A stretch of 64,000 nucleotides of DNA from Ophthalmolycus amberensis (taxonomy: Eukaryota; Chordata; Actinopteri; Perciformes; Zoarcidae), in contig JAFEUB010001529.1 in assembly GCA_024529925.1 (NCBI GenBank), forward strand, positions 1 to 64,000. Reading direction: 5' to 3'. Positions 1-41,008 of the stretch are shown in pieces. The notes beneath the pieces were generated by a model, which was given only the letters and a program-made list of their open reading frames with translations, did not search any database and was not told where the DNA came from. The translations under genes were made by a program, and so were the position numbers. Numbering within the stretch: the stretch's first letter is position 1; the number at the start of each line of letters is the position of its first letter.

Positions 1-116
1 ATTTGTGTGTCTTCGTGTATATGAGAATGTCCGTCACCTCTTTCATGTTTGAACGCCAGATAAACAATTAAGTGGTTTCTCTGAGTCTGTTTCTTTGACA
101 AAGCTTGCTTCTTTTT

Positions 117-122
117 TTTAAT
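117..122 (-). promoter_or_regulatory. ccdc102a: Candidate ccdc102a poly(A) signal (ATTAAA)
   Basis: ATTAAA is read on the minus strand about 270 nt after the ccdc102a stop codon. No canonical AATAAA is present between the stop and the window edge, so this variant signal or one beyond the left edge would end the transcript. Weak evidence. Confidence 0.3.
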
Positions 123-389
123 GATAATCCGATTGTTGATCATTACATGGCCAACAATCAATTACCTAACAATGGAATCCAACACCGGGTAAATTACTCC
201 CATAATGTTGGAGAATGTTTAAGAACTAGAAAGCTGGTTGAGCAGAAGACGGCCGCTTCCCGTTGCATTTCTGGAGATACAACGTTTTCCCCCCAAGGAC
301 CAACTGTATACAACTTCTTTATGTGACTGCTGATGTCCTGTAGAAGTATATCCTGCATCACTATATGGTTGTGTGTGTATGTGTGTGTG

Positions 390-27501
<27,112 letters not shown>

Positions 27502-29249
27502 GGTGGAGGGCGGAGGTGTGGACCAGGATGAAGGGGGAGTTGTGAGCGGGGGGATTCTAGGAGAGCATCATCCTCTTCAGCCACGGATCAGCCTGGAGAC
27601 AGAAACACAGGGACAGGAAGTAAAGTAACTCAGCTATCCGAAGAAACGTTGGACACATATTTGAGGACAAAAACAATTCAAAGTTGATCAGACGGTAAAA
27701 GAATCTTTGAAAGAAAGCACACACATACACACACTCTGCCTTTGGGGAGGAAAAGCCCTCGTCTGCATTGTGAACCTTAACGAATGGCCATGAGAACAGA
27801 TGACTCTGACAGATAGAAACTTAAAAGACACACCGTCTGTGACGTATGTCCAAGGACTCTCACTGGAAGCTGTGGCTGTAATTATTCCAGCGTGAAAAAA
27901 GAAAAATCTTGACACTTCCAGCACACCCGATCCTCTCTTTCACAGCCTCATCTCTGCCTCTCTTTGAGGGCCACGTTCCTACAGACACTAAACGCACCAC
28001 ACGAAAACTACAGAGATAACTACATCATCCTCAATGATGGCTCCCCGCACTATTTTTATGGTTTGATCGACACATTTGGCCAGTTTTTTCATGACACCAG
28101 CTGGCTCAAACAGGAACAGACTTATGAAGTGTGTCCACACCTTCATGTTAATCTCAAGCTTTTTGTAGGAAAGTGGAAGTGTTCTAATCAAAGCTGCAAA
28201 GATCAGACAAATCTTCTTTTTTTTAGTTGGTTGAAAGAAAAGTAATCATCTCTTTTGTTCGTCGATGTATTCTTTAATCCTTTATTAATCAAAAATGTCG
28301 AAAGAGTGATGGTTGCAGCTTCTCAGTTGTGAGAATAATCTGCTTTTCTTGGTGTTACGATGAATATTCTTTGGGCTTTGCGGTGATAATGGGATATTTG
28401 ATGATTGTGCTGTGCAATGTTGTGATAAGCATGTTTCTGTTTTCTGATGATTCATAAGAAGGTTGATCTATAAAGAAAATAACCTTTAGTTGCAGCCGCT
28501 AATCCAAAGCAATAAATAATGATCATAAACAAAGGAGACGCGATGCATGAAAAAATGGAAAAGCTTGCGAATAGATATATTGCAGACAAACGCCCACTTC
28601 TGATTATTAAAGAATTCAGAGGACCACCTGTCAAAGGAGAAAACTGTCAACTGTAAATAAGCATTATGCCCCTGACAGTTGAACTGATAACTATAAAATT
28701 TATATTCTGTGTACTTACCGAACAATGCCTGCCATAATAAATCTAAATCCAGCAGTATATGTACCAGTACCAATATTTTTGACCACATCACCCTCCCCCC
28801 CCCTTCTCTCACCACCATGTAGATTCATAATGAAATACGTTTCATTCACATTGTTTTAATACTTCGTGGTGTTCTTTAGAGATTACACATTCGTTGTGTA
28901 ATCTCTCCTCGGGGATCTGTGGGCGAACGCTGATCCTATCTCTGCAGTCGGTGCCAGGGTTTGTGGTTTGAGTAAAATACCATCTCTGGCTGTGGTGAGG
29001 TTAGGCCTCCAACTCTCTGGGCCAAGAAAAGCTCCGCTGCTTCCTGTTTCCCTCCCCCTCCTCCTCCTCCTCCTCCTCCTCCCCCTCCTCTCGGCGGAGG
29101 GGAGTTCCGGAGGAGAGCTGGAACTGTGGGAACAACTCGCAGGGAACCAGAGGAAAGGGGAAGGGAATGAAGCAGGTTCAGCGTTAGCAGCTTAGCTGAG
29201 GGTAACTCCACGTTAACCCCTCATATTCAAGAAAATGTCTAGGTCCGTC

Positions 29250-29400
29250 TCATAGACTGCGTAAAACAAGTGGAAGTCACCATGACGTCTCCGATCAGTT
29301 TTAGGCCAAACGTTTTGAAGCCTCGAGTTTGGCATTTTGTCCGTCGCCATCTTGGTTTTTTGGCACCAGAAGTGACCATATTTGGACGAGCAGTGGGGAA
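29250..29400 (-). repeat. Dispersed repeat family R1, copy C (partial)
   Basis: Contains TTTTGAAGCCTCGAGTT, CGCCATCTTGG and GAAGTGACCATATTTGG, matching one end of copies B and E. Only the terminal 150 bp or so are present. Confidence 0.6.
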
Positions 29401-30143
29401 CCGTGGCCCCCGGACCCGAGACCTTTATTAGGACCATGGGACCAGCCGTGGCAATGAACCATGTCACATTTAAGTTCAGCATATTAGAGGTTAATTTGGG
29501 CTAAATGACAACATCCCTGCTTTTAATCATGTAAAACTAAAACGACGGGATGATTTTGTGAAAACAAATCATACAAGCAGATCATGTTGACTCAGTATTT
29601 TACATATATTTGGCTGGAATGAAAGTAAAATGTCTAGATATATATTTCTGATGGATCCGATCCGTCCAGGACGACGAGGGCGGGGCTGTAGAGGAGCGAC
29701 GCCTGGCAAACGCTGAGTTGAGGAAACGCTGTATGTCATTTTTCAGGAAATTCCCTCAGGATGTACCCGAGATATCAGGCTCACGAGAAAGGAACGGACG
29801 GAGAGTCAAGCAGAAGACATAATGCCTTCGCTCACGGTTCCTGTCGGCAAGGAGACATTTAAAAAAACTAAAACTTTCTATTAAACTTTATACTTTATAT
29901 TGTTGGAACGAGGCATAAACAGTCAGAACCACAGAAACACTGTCAACAGATTTCTTCCTGAACAGGGAGGGACAACAACAAAGAGCGACAAGGGAGAAAA
30001 AACTACTCTGGATTGCATTTAATCTCTGTATGAACTGCATTTCTAAATCCCACTGTGACCGACACCACAGCTTCTTCAGTTCCAAATCTCATCCTCTAGT
30101 TTGTCTCCCAGTCAAACATCAGAACAGCTGGCAGACAGAGAGA

Positions 30144-30177
<34 letters not shown>

Positions 30178-31519
30178 GCAGCAGCCCATTCAAGAAAGAA
30201 ACTGAATCTGGGTTAAAGAACGGAAAAGAAAGAGCGAAAGTGAGCGGAAGATGTGGGGGCATGAGTCGATAATGGTACAGTGGACCACGGCAGTAAAAAG
30301 AGTTATGAAAATATAATTCAAAACCGATGTATTTGCTTTTGAACGCAATCAAGTCTAAGCCAGCGGCCACAGACAGACCACCACAAATCAAACACTTGTA
30401 GAAATGAAACGAAAAGCACTTTTTATTAGAACTTCCTCTACCGGCTGTAGGAACACACACACACATTGTGTTGACACATCAAATGATGCTTTATTTTGAG
30501 AAACTGAGATTCAAGATGACACAAGAAGCCTTTCAGAAACTGGCCGTTTAATGAGGACTTGACGAGTAGATTTATCGACAAAGCATTAAAGAAATAGGAT
30601 TTTCCTAAAGAAAAAACAATGTATAGACCGACAAAAAGAAGAATCCCTCTCAATCACCACTTGTGAGCCACTTGTGGGCTAACTAGATGCAGGTTTCTGG
30701 GGTCATATTTGCGCTTTGAATATGTATTGATTTGGGCTTTGGTTGAGGACCTCATTATCTTCTTCATAGCTTTAGCGAGCCGGAGTCGACATTTAAAAAA
30801 TAACTCCCCAAGTCAATGATTACATAAATGATATGTTGACACATGTACAGCCAACATACTGTGTCACAGTGATTGGTTTAGGAGGCGGGAAGTGTGGGAG
30901 AATCATCAGAGAAATCATTTAGTTCCTCTGTAAGCAGCTAATACAACTGTTCATGTCTTGGTGCTGGCCAAGCTGACAGCCTTCTCGCTCAGTACAGCAT
31001 CATTGCAATGAAGTGTGCCATTAAATGACTCAGCGAGAACTCAACATGACAGGTCATGCTGATAAAGCGGTGGTGGTTTCGACAGGACAGGGAGAACAGA
31101 CCGGCGTGTAGGGCATCAGGCGGACTGTGGAAGGGTCATGAATTTTTTAAAGGGGATCAGTGGCGGAAATGTGAGCGGCTGCGATCGGCTCATCGTGTCC
31201 GTCTGACGCTGCATTGAGGGACAGAAGGAGGCCGGTCCACTCGATCTGGATCTCCGCTCACAAGATGGGGCCATTCAGCATCGTGCAGCATATGGTGCAT
31301 ATGGATGCACAACAAACAAAGACCCTGATCAGACTGTCCTTTACAGTGTAGGACCCACCAACACCCCCTAATGTCTGGCTTTTGTCTTCAGTGGGGAAGG
31401 TTACGATCTGCATTTATTCCAAGAAAGAATTACTCTGCAGAAATCACAGGTATTTATCAGCTCCAGCTGCGATCGGCAGTGACGGAAACATGACACCCAG
31501 GTGGACACGCCAATTTTGG

Positions 31520-31875
31520 ATGCCTCAGTGAACATCGTAAACATGAGTTTATGGTCTCAATCTCTAGTTTCAAGTCTTCTTCAATACAACATGATGTTCA
31601 TTTAGTAAATTATGGTGATATTGAGAGTAAAATGGATCATAAAGCAGGGTATTCTATAGGGCGGGGCCACCTTGTGATTGACAGGTGGCTATCAGAGCAG
31701 TATACGGTGTCTCTACCACAGCGTCACTCCACGGCAGTCGAAATACGGTCACTTCCGTTCACTGGTTGCAAAAATCCAAGATGGCGTCGGCCAAAATGCC
31801 AAACTGGAGGCTTCAAAACCTCAGTCCACAAACCAATGGGTGGCGTCACGACTACTTATACTAATTATATACAAA
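31520..31875 (+). repeat. Dispersed repeat family R1, copy D
   Basis: Same orientation as copy A: AAACATGAGTTTATGGTCTC, TTCAATACAACATGATGTTC, ATCATAAAGCAGGGTATTC, GGTCACTTCCGTTC, CAAGATGGCG and CCACAAACCAATGGGTG. The ORF predicted across it is incidental. Confidence 0.7.
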
Positions 31876-32353
31876 ACATACGATTAATATGCTCTCTTCA
31901 AAGCCACCAGACTCCAGTCAGACAACACTTATTTTACCTCACAGAATATTGAAACACAAACACACATTTAATCTCCACAAAAACAAAATAAAGCTCATGA
32001 AAACCATCTCCATTAAGATTTTCACCAACTCTTGTTCGGTCGCAATAAACCCCTGATTCACCGAGTTGGATGTGAAAAGAAACCAGTCATACATGCTACA
32101 ATACTCATTTGACAGAAACAGTCATTTTACGCCTTTCAAGAAAAATAAATAGCGTGTCCGTGATGTCGAAAGTGACACAGCAGAAAGGAAAAAAAACAGA
32201 AAGACAGGAAAAAGGGAAAGGAGTCTATCGCCTATTTTTAGCAGGTTTTCCCATGTTTAAAAAACAGTACGCTCTCATTTTGGTAGGAAAAGTGTACATG
32301 TGGACAAACGCTGCCCACTTTCTGTGCTGAAGGAGAAACAAGGAGCATATCTC

Positions 32354-32354
32354 A

Positions 32355-32403
<49 letters not shown>

Positions 32404-33041
32404 ATCCTCTTGCTATTAACTGCATTTTTCATTTCAGAGTCAGACGGGCGAGACACCTGGAAGTGAACACATGAAGCAAGTCGCAGGCTTTAGATGCTCC
32501 ATCCACACTAATCACATCTATAGAGACTAGCACAACACACACACACACACACACATACACACACACACAAGACAGCCTTCACATCTGGCTGTGTTACAAA
32601 AACATCATGGGGAATAGGGCCCTGCAACAGAGGCTTAATGTTGATACAGGCCTGGGAGAGTTAGTAAACTCTCGGTTATTTTTCCTGTAACGTTTTAGGA
32701 AGCCACAGTTGTGGTATAGTTCCGTAAAAGAAAAATGTAAAAAGGTGGAAGTTCCCCACCATGTGTCAGAGATGTCCGTCAACAGCAGTGTCTACACAGT
32801 GGATGTGTTAGGCGTGGCTACCTTGTTCCAAGACGTTGCCCCGGTCATTAAAGGGTATAAAAGATTAAAAAGTTAAGAGCTGGTTCACTCCCCGCTCACA
32901 TTAATCATTTACTGATATGACTTTACTGACATTTTATTGGACCTAGCAGCCAGACTGACATAAATCAGAGGGAGCGTAAACGCAGCAGATGGTGATGGAG
33001 AGGTTCCATTGACGGGGTTTCCCCTCTATGGTCATCAACCA

Positions 33042-33075
<34 letters not shown>
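32354..33075 (+). repeat. Three (CA)n microsatellites
   Basis: CA arrays at 32354-32400, about 32535-32569 (interrupted by a T) and 33044-33075. Confidence 0.92.
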
Positions 33076-33076
<1 letters not shown>

Positions 33077-36000
33077 CTGATTTACATTCAGCTCCTCAGC
33101 CGGGAAGCAGCAGATGAGGAGAGGAGAGAGACTGTAGGAATGTGTCATTGATTGTTAGCCTGCACTGACTTGCAGTGGAACTCCCTCTGTTTACCACCCT
33201 GGGCGTGCGGTTTTTCCTCTGCATATTTCAGTTATTTTCAGTTATCTTTATGTCTGCTGGTGCAGCACCTGGTTCACCCAGCAGCACCAGTGGAAAAATA
33301 GGGCAACAAATTAACTCATCAGTAACGCAATAAACCGCAACAAAACTGAGTCAACCTCGACACTGCCGCCACGAGGTGTCGCACACTGATGAAGCGCTCA
33401 CTGTTTACTGTGAGGTAATGTTGCCGCTTCAAGAATCCCCTTTTTCCATTCACTTTTTAATCTGAAAACTTGCGTAAGATCACAATTTTCCAGCACTCAA
33501 GGTGACATCTTGAAATGACTAGTTTTGACTAGTTTTCTGAAAGGCAGCCATTTGACTAAACTGGGACCAGAGAATGAACCAGGAGTTCCACTTTTAGGGG
33601 TTCACAGCCCGGCTGAGTCCCTTTCTGTTGTCTACAAAGCGACGGGAGTAACAGAGGGCCGGAGACACAAGAAGGGAGAAACTACAATCATCTTTAAGAC
33701 ACCTAATATAAGAAACTAAAAGAGTTGTACTTGGTTTTGAGGACAAGTGTTAAGATTGTAAATCAAATGTAATTACGCAGTTATCAAAGGTTCATGTCCA
33801 ACAGGGGACCTGGTCCTCTACGAACGGATTCTGCTGATGATATCTTTTTTTTCTGATTAACAATGAAAACCTCATGAGCGATTTGGGAAACACAACAAAA
33901 GCAGCCAATCAGAACATGTTGAACCCTTATGACCATATAAACATCGTGCATGCGAGCAACAAACACAATCAAATATCACATTACTTTTGACTGACTCAAT
34001 GCCTTGATGAATTATGATTAATGAAAGGCGTTACCGAGTTGGATGACATATGTCCACATTGGTCCTCAAGAGTCCTCAAGACAAAGCCATTCTAATGTCG
34101 GGGATGGGCACCACATCCCCAGTCCTTGTTCTTCGTCCATGGCGTATTTGAATTGATCTCACTGAGTGTTTCTGTAGTTCCCACAACTCCAACGGAGTGA
34201 GACGTCTTCTCTCTAGCAGATCGATCGATTTCAAGAGTCAACTTTATCATTTTTAAAATATCATATAACCTAATAGTTTTGAACAAGGACCTTCGGTATT
34301 TGGATCAAGTAACTCGTGATAAATACGGTGTATCAGATTAAGTAGTCTACACCTGTATTACAGTGTGTCAGAAATATATTTATTGTCAATATTAAAGTGA
34401 ATATAAGTATCAGATCCGACTCGGTATTGGCAGATATCCAGTACGAGGACCACTTTAGGAAACAAACACTGTCATATAGAAAAAGAAACACCTCTGCATT
34501 TTAAGTGACTCAGGTTAAAATATGGACTACAAAATCCAAAATTTGAGTGCAATGTCATTTGGTAGCTGCAGTTAACTCGAGACAAAACGTGAGTTAACTC
34601 ACCAAACTATTATTCACAAGACCATAGGGGTTGAACTCAGGCAGAATGAACTAAATGAGAACTTCACTTTCTCACTTTCACTCCTTTCGAAGCTTTTCAC
34701 GCTCACCTCGCTCGCCCGCCTCTGTGACTTCAGTTATTTCAGCCCGAGATAAAACGTAAAACGTGGCTTTTGCTGGCAGTCCAAGCTGTGTTTTGACTTT
34801 CGTCCTCTTTCCGTGTCTTTTTTTTTCCTTCCCAATGTTCCTTTTCCTCCATCACTGCCCTTCCGCCTCACAGTTTGCCTCTTTCTTCCCTTCCTTGGCC
34901 CTCCTTCTGTGTGAACCCCACCCTCCGTCACCACAGGGCCCATAAAACGCACATCCAGCCAGCCAGCCAGCGGGCCGGGCCGGGCCGCGGGGCAATAAAC
35001 TCTTTGACGGAACATCTGTCCTCCCCGGCCATGTGTTATACAGCCCAAACTCAGACAACTTCTGCTCTCGTATATTCAACGTTATAAACAACTCGTCAGA
35101 CCGCACTTGACCCTGTGACCCTCTACACTCAGTCAATCCTCACCCCCGCCACACACACACACACACACACACACCACTATTTACCGCCTGTCAATGCTAA
35201 TGTCTGCTTCGTGCTGAAATGAGCGACGGTCTGAGCAGAGGGGTCACGGCCGACACACAAAAACACCCCGTGGGCGACAGCGCGGATTTACGTGAATGTG
35301 ACCATAGAAGATATTAAATGAGAACCAGTTCCGGAGAACTCTCTGGCTCGGTTGTGCTTGGCCGGGCCTGTAGGGTGCAACCGCACAGTGAAAGAAAAAG
35401 AAAATAAGAATCACACTTTGCACCCGACTCAAAAATGTTGGGTGCCGGCAATCATCGAACCCTGTTGAAAACTCCTGCTGTGATTGTAAGTGTTACTGGC
35501 AGTTACAAGGTAAACGTAACTCCCCATCACAGCTCGGCTCATGCAGATGAAAGCGTTTCATCTGACAGCAGCTATAGTCAAGTCCTCCCCCTCCTCTCGC
35601 TCGTCCCCCATGTGATTGGGTCTGACTCATGTTGAGTTGCATCAGTGCAGATGATACGAGGAGAAAGGAATGCATGGTCTGAAGGGACGGTGGGCTGAGA
35701 ATAGGAGGCTGTGTGCTAAAGATCTGACTGGAGAGGTAACCACATAAAAGTTGCACTTGTACATCTTCCGACGGTTGTACTTTTTAAAAACAGAAAACAC
35801 ATTTTATCTTGTGATTTTTGTAGTATAATGGTTATCGTCTAGATAAATTATTGTTTCAACTTCACCGGTTAACTGTTCCTCGTCAAGGCGAGCGCCAAGA
35901 ATAAAAAGAAACAGGGCGTCAGACAAAAGTTCAGCTGCTGCGCAGTGCTGCATTTCTCGCAAATAATAAACATTTGAATAGCTCCTAGCTGTGTTTTTAA

Positions 36001-36153
36001 GTACGAATATTCATTTTAGCTGTTTTCAGCATCAACATTGCGATGTGTGTATGCCCGATAGTCACTTCACAGGACATAGGATATTGTCAAATTAACTCAA
36101 ACACGGCGCGCTATTCTTTAGCATTAAATACCTACAGGACTTAGTGCTCGCTG

Positions 36154-36172
36154 CCCCCCCCCCCCCCCCCCC
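36154..36172 (+). repeat. Poly-C run of 19
   Basis: Mononucleotide C run followed by GGGTCCCGG. Length is likely unreliable in the assembly. Confidence 0.9.
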
Positions 36173-37689
36173 GGGTCCCGGTGTGACCGTCAACCCTAGA
36201 CGGACAGGACGGACTGTCCTCGGCGACCCACTCGACTTGTCTTGTGACCGATCTGTTGGGCTTCGGGAAAATAGGTTGAAGCTGGCCCAACCTTTGTAAC
36301 AAGGCAATGCCATCTGGCAAGGTGCGGAGCTGTAGAGTAGAGCTTCTTCTTCTTTTTACCTCTCAATTGTCACGATGAAACACAAAATTATTGTCGCCGT
36401 GATCATTTTCCAGAGTTTTAAATTGTACCAGCATCAAAGGCAACTGTGCTTCTCTTTCCCACTGGTTCGGGATCCGGATCGATTTAGTGTCCCGGGCTTA
36501 AATCGGGGCTACCGACACCGGCACGATGCACCGGAGAAAACCACATGGCATATGTGAGACGACCTACATCAAAGATGATTCATGAATTGTTCTTGATTGA
36601 AAACGTACAGTTCTCTGAAAGGCGCGGGTTTGAAACGGTCCAAACAATGATGGAAACAAGTGACTCACAAAGACAATACGTCAACATGTAAGAAGTCTAA
36701 AGTCACTGCAAAACATTCCCGAAATCAATTCACAAATACAAAGATGTAATTTGCCGTTTCTTTTGATATACAGAACAAAGCCTCCAGAAGCCGTCCCATT
36801 GTATAAAAAATGGCTGACTGTACAATTCTCTGCCTCTAATGCAATCCTAATCATTTCAGCTCTGCCTCCCAACTTCTACATCAAACCTCTTCCCCTTCCA
36901 AGTCGTGGAGAGTTCTACATTAAACATAACTTCTACCTCGCAAATGTCAAGATGGATGATTAAATCAGCATCGATTTCTCAAACTAGACCGTGGAGCTCT
37001 AATGGGGCCACTATTCAGACTCTGGGTTACTAATGGGGTAATGTTACATGTCTAGCCATTACATTTTTGGCAGAGGCCTGTGCAAGTTTTAAAAGAAACA
37101 TTATTTGATGTAATTTGGCTCAGGTATGTAACTGTAGACTTTTGCTGACTCAAGTGGTTTCGAACTGCTTGTCCATTTTAGTGAATGAAGTTGGCTGAAT
37201 AGAGTCTGAATAGACGGTATAGTACAATTTCAAAGGCAAACATACAGACACAGATTTTTACTCCAAGAACAGAATATAAAAGCATGGCGGTTTGTTTGTA
37301 GATTAGGTAGCAGTTGAGGCTTCTGGGAATGTCATTGGACACGCAGGTATTTAGTCATCAAGCAAAAGTATTGGATGTATTGGATGCTGGTGGTGGTAGA
37401 GGAAATTTCAGGGAATCACCAAAGTCAGTGGGGATCTTGAATGTCGGTGCAAAATTCCAAGGCGATAAATCAAGACAAAAGAATCATACAGAGCACTGGA
37501 TGTCAGAGTTCAGTACACAGTCCAACAGACAAATTAAACCTTTAAGTCCTCAGTCCAATGATGTCTGGCTTTTGTTTCAAGATGATAAGACATCATCATC
37601 AGTGTGATGGCTGCTCTCTCTCTTGCTCCAGAGCAACCCCTGCCTGCATGGTAACCATGCCAAGCCACAACATAATGGTGAGTATAATG

Positions 37690-38135
37690 AGGCGAAGTCT
37701 CTGTATGGTAGCCAACGGCGAGAGTCATCGTTACATCACCCATTGGTTTGTGGACTGCCATTATCACGCCTTGAGTCCTGCGGTCTCGCCATCTTTGAAT
37801 ACGGCCAACGCCATGTTGTTTTTTCCGCAACTGGTGAAAGGAAGTTACCATATTTGGAATGCGGAGGAGTGACGTAAAGATGGCGTGTACCTCTCTGGTA
37901 GCGGCAGCAACCTGTAAATCACAGTAAGCACGCCCTAAAGCATACTCTGCTTTATGGTCTATTTTACTCTAAATGGACCATAATTTACTAAATGAAATAG
38001 GGTCATTTTCACTTTGACCTTTCACTAGGGTCACTTCTTTTTGCAGCCAGAGGAGTCGCCCCCTGATGGTCAGTAGAGAGAATGCAAGTTTTAAGACACT
38101 TCTGCATCGGCTTCACTTGAGGTTGCCGCCTGGTG
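37690..38135 (-). repeat. Dispersed repeat family R1, copy E
   Basis: Contains CACCCATTGGTTTGTGGACT, CGCCATCTTTGAATACG, CCCTAAAGCATACTCTGC, ATGGACCATAATTTACTAAA and GAGGAGTCGCCCCCTGATGG, in the order seen in copy B. Confidence 0.7.
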
Positions 38136-38778
38136 GTGACGTACATTGTGCGAGACGAGATGTGTAGTTCACAGATCAAGCGGCAAATCTATGACAAACT
38201 GCGAAAAACGTTTTTCAACGTTCCAACACCGCCAAATACTATTAAAGCTTTCGATCAGGCGAGCTGTTATTTACCCAGTGCATACCCGGCCAGTACCTCA
38301 GCAAACAGCAAAGTCCGCTCGTTAGCAGGTAAACAAAAGACTCTTTTCAACTGTATTAATGCATGTCAGACTGCAAACACTGAACCTGCTCTCACAGGCT
38401 TGAGTTTGGACAATTTATTGAACAAAGACGCTCTGCTCTGTCCCAGCTTCGGTACCTACTGTGTTTGCATACTTTGCTGGATAAAATAAAATATACGTGG
38501 GGCCCCAGGTGCAGCGAGAGGCTCCAGTGTAGCAAATTATACAGAACATTCCTGAAGTATGACTCCGCCAGTCTCTTGCACACACACACACACACACACC
38601 ACGTGGTCACACACAGCATACGCCCTTCATGCCAATAGAAATGCACACAAACTCAAACATGTACTGCACTATGCTACAAAAGTTAATATACAAACTCAGA
38701 GTGAGAAAATTAAAAGTCTGCAACTTTTCATATTGATACATGAGAGCAAGCAAGAGACAGAGAAAGCTAGAGAGAGCG

Positions 38779-39031
38779 AGTGTGTGTGTGTGTGTGTGTG
38801 AGTGTGAGTGTGTGTGTGTGTGTGTGTGTCGTCCTTGTACTTGGGTAGTATCAGTGTGTCAGAGTGTCCAGCTCAGCACAGGCTGGTGGTGCAGTATCAC
38901 ATTTCCATCATTTATTCAACAGGACCCAGATAGTCAGAGAGGAGTGAGGAGAGGCATGAATGGAGTGAATGGAGGGGATGTCAGCTGATGCAGGAGGAGG
39001 AGGAGGAGGAGGAGGAGGAGGAGGAGGAGGA
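38779..39031 (+). repeat. (GT)n and (GGA)n microsatellites
   Basis: Interrupted GT array at 38779-38829 and an uninterrupted GGA trinucleotide array at about 38992-39031. Confidence 0.92.
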
Positions 39032-40186
39032 AGATGACAGATGGTGGCCTAGAGCCAGGGAGACACTTTAAACAACTCTGTCTTCACAGTTTGGGGTACG
39101 TGGTGAGCCCCCTGGATTGGATGCTGTCAATAGACATATTTCCATCCAAATCGGCAGAATATTGGAGGCAGAGACTTGAAGAGTCCCAAACAAGAGAGGA
39201 AGGCGAGGACAAATCGTTGACATCGATGAGGAAAAAGAGCCCTGTCGACACATTTCTGCCAAATCAAAGTTGTGCAAAAATCAACACGCAAACGTAGTTT
39301 TTGGAAATCGCGGATCAGCTACGATCCGTTACACCACTAATCACGATAATTTTGATCAATATTGTGAGCACGATTATTTACCACAATCCATCGATTTAAG
39401 GGACAAAATATCTTGTATTGCATTCTCACATTTAAATAAACAGAGCTTTCACTTCCATGTCGTGCTACGTATGAACAATTCTTTGCATCAAAGTGAGACT
39501 ATGAATAAGGTTCTTCTTCTTGTGGGAAGCGCTTAATATTCGATTAGCTGCAGCAGCCCTTAACATTATTATCCGCACTAACTATATTTTTAGTCATACA
39601 CAATCGTTTGTTTTCTCACTATCCCTTTCATCGTCGTCATTATTATGTGAGGTTAGTGAAGCATTTTCTGCATGCCTTAGACGTTGAGAAAGCAGGGCAA
39701 AAAAAAAAAAAAAAAGGTGCATTTCTGCAGGGCACAGAAGCTTCAAAGCTTCTCCTGCTCAAAAAAAAGAAGCAAAAGCTAAGAGAGGTTTGCATAATTT
39801 GTAGCATTAGGTAAACAGACGCAGCTCTTCTTCGTCTTTGTTACAGAAGCTGCTGAGGTGAGGATGATGAAATTCCAGGACAGGGATGGAAAGAGATAAA
39901 AAAAGACTTTGAGCATGTGACTGTAGCACAGACGTTTGTTTTTTAACAGCCAAACTTTGCCTTGGCTGACACTGTAAATGTTAGGCTCCGGTCTAATACC
40001 GTCTGAGTAGCCTTAGATGACCAGGAATTAGTCTGGATCTAATCGCTTCCCACAAGGAAGCAGAGTTCACAGTGTGACACAAAGCTCAGTGTGGAACAGA
40101 GGGATAGAGGGGGTTAACGGCCCCTAATGGGGATCAAACCACTTTTTAAATGCAAGTAAATCAGCCAAACAAGCTTACACTGCAAG

Positions 40187-40217
<31 letters not shown>

Positions 40218-40784
40218 GGAGCTTATGCAGTGACTTAATGAAGAACTTCAAAAAGGGGGAATACGGGTGTGTGAAGGTCCTAATCTCTACACACACACAC
40301 ACACACATTTACTGTGCACTGCTGTGACCTTCTACTCTTGCAACCAGGAAACGATGGCCAATATAGTATAGAAATACATAATGCATCTATCTATCTGTCA
40401 AGACTGTAAAAATGGATGCGACTTTAATCGTTTTGTTAAATGCCCGTCACCTTGACTCCTCCTCGCGTCTCTTCCTCACCTCCTCCGCTCGCATCTTCCG
40501 TGGGACGGACTGAGACTCCATGAGAGAGGAGGCGAGGAAAGGAATCGAGGAGACCCAGGGAGTCTGGGGAGACATGGGACACTGTCTCGATCACGGCTCA
40601 GTGTGGCCAGGATAGCAACCAAGAGCGGCTACTGTCAGACTCTCCATACTATTTAGTATGCCAGGAAAATATATCAACCAAATGTCCACCAGAATATACC
40701 AGGATGTTTTAGAACATCTGGTCTCACTTTGCAGTATGCTAGCCAGCATGCATTTCTCGGTTATTCTGACCCACAATCCTTTGC

Positions 40785-41008
40785 ACGGCGACTGTGGCTA
40801 AGTGGAGAGCAGGGCCGTCCTTCAATCAGAGGATCGGCGGTTCGAGCTCCGGCTGGTCACATGTCGATGTGTCCTTGAGCAAGACACTTGACCCCAAAAT
40901 TGCTACCGTAGCTGTGCTGCCTACGGTGAATGTGATCAAATCTGAATTGTAGTAATTGAAGTCGCTTTGGACAAAAGCATCTGCTAAATGACTGTAATGT
41001 AATATATG
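40785..41008 (+). mobile_element. tRNA-derived SINE
   Basis: A tRNA-like head with box A TGGCTAAGTGG (40795-40805) and box B GGTTCGAGCTC (40839-40849) is followed by the conserved fish SINE phrases TGTCCTTGAGCAAGACACTT, GTCGCTTTGGACAAAAGC and ATCTGCTAAATGACTGTAAT, ending in a GTAAT-type tail. It is a retroposed copy, not a tRNA gene: the acceptor stem does not close. Confidence 0.85.

Larger units (their letters stand above)
27593..40784. other. Gene-free stretch, probable 5' intron of ccdc102a (proximal part)
   Basis: No exon-like open frame with recognisable homology on either strand. Contents I can support: a small perfect hairpin at 28878-28906, a (CTC)n-like tract near 29050-29095, R1 repeat copies C, D and E, CA arrays at 30147-30176, 32354-33075 and 35151-35174, a poly-C run at 36154-36172, and GT/GGA arrays near 38780-39031. 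Calling it an intron depends on the promoter inference at 50842-51160. Confidence 0.6.

Noticed and set aside
31551..31952. 133-codon plus-strand ORF
   Set aside because: Lies within R1 repeat copy D; the other copies do not keep this frame.
40785..41008. Possible functional tRNA gene
   Set aside because: Box A and box B are present, but the stems do not close and the sequence continues into a conserved SINE body.
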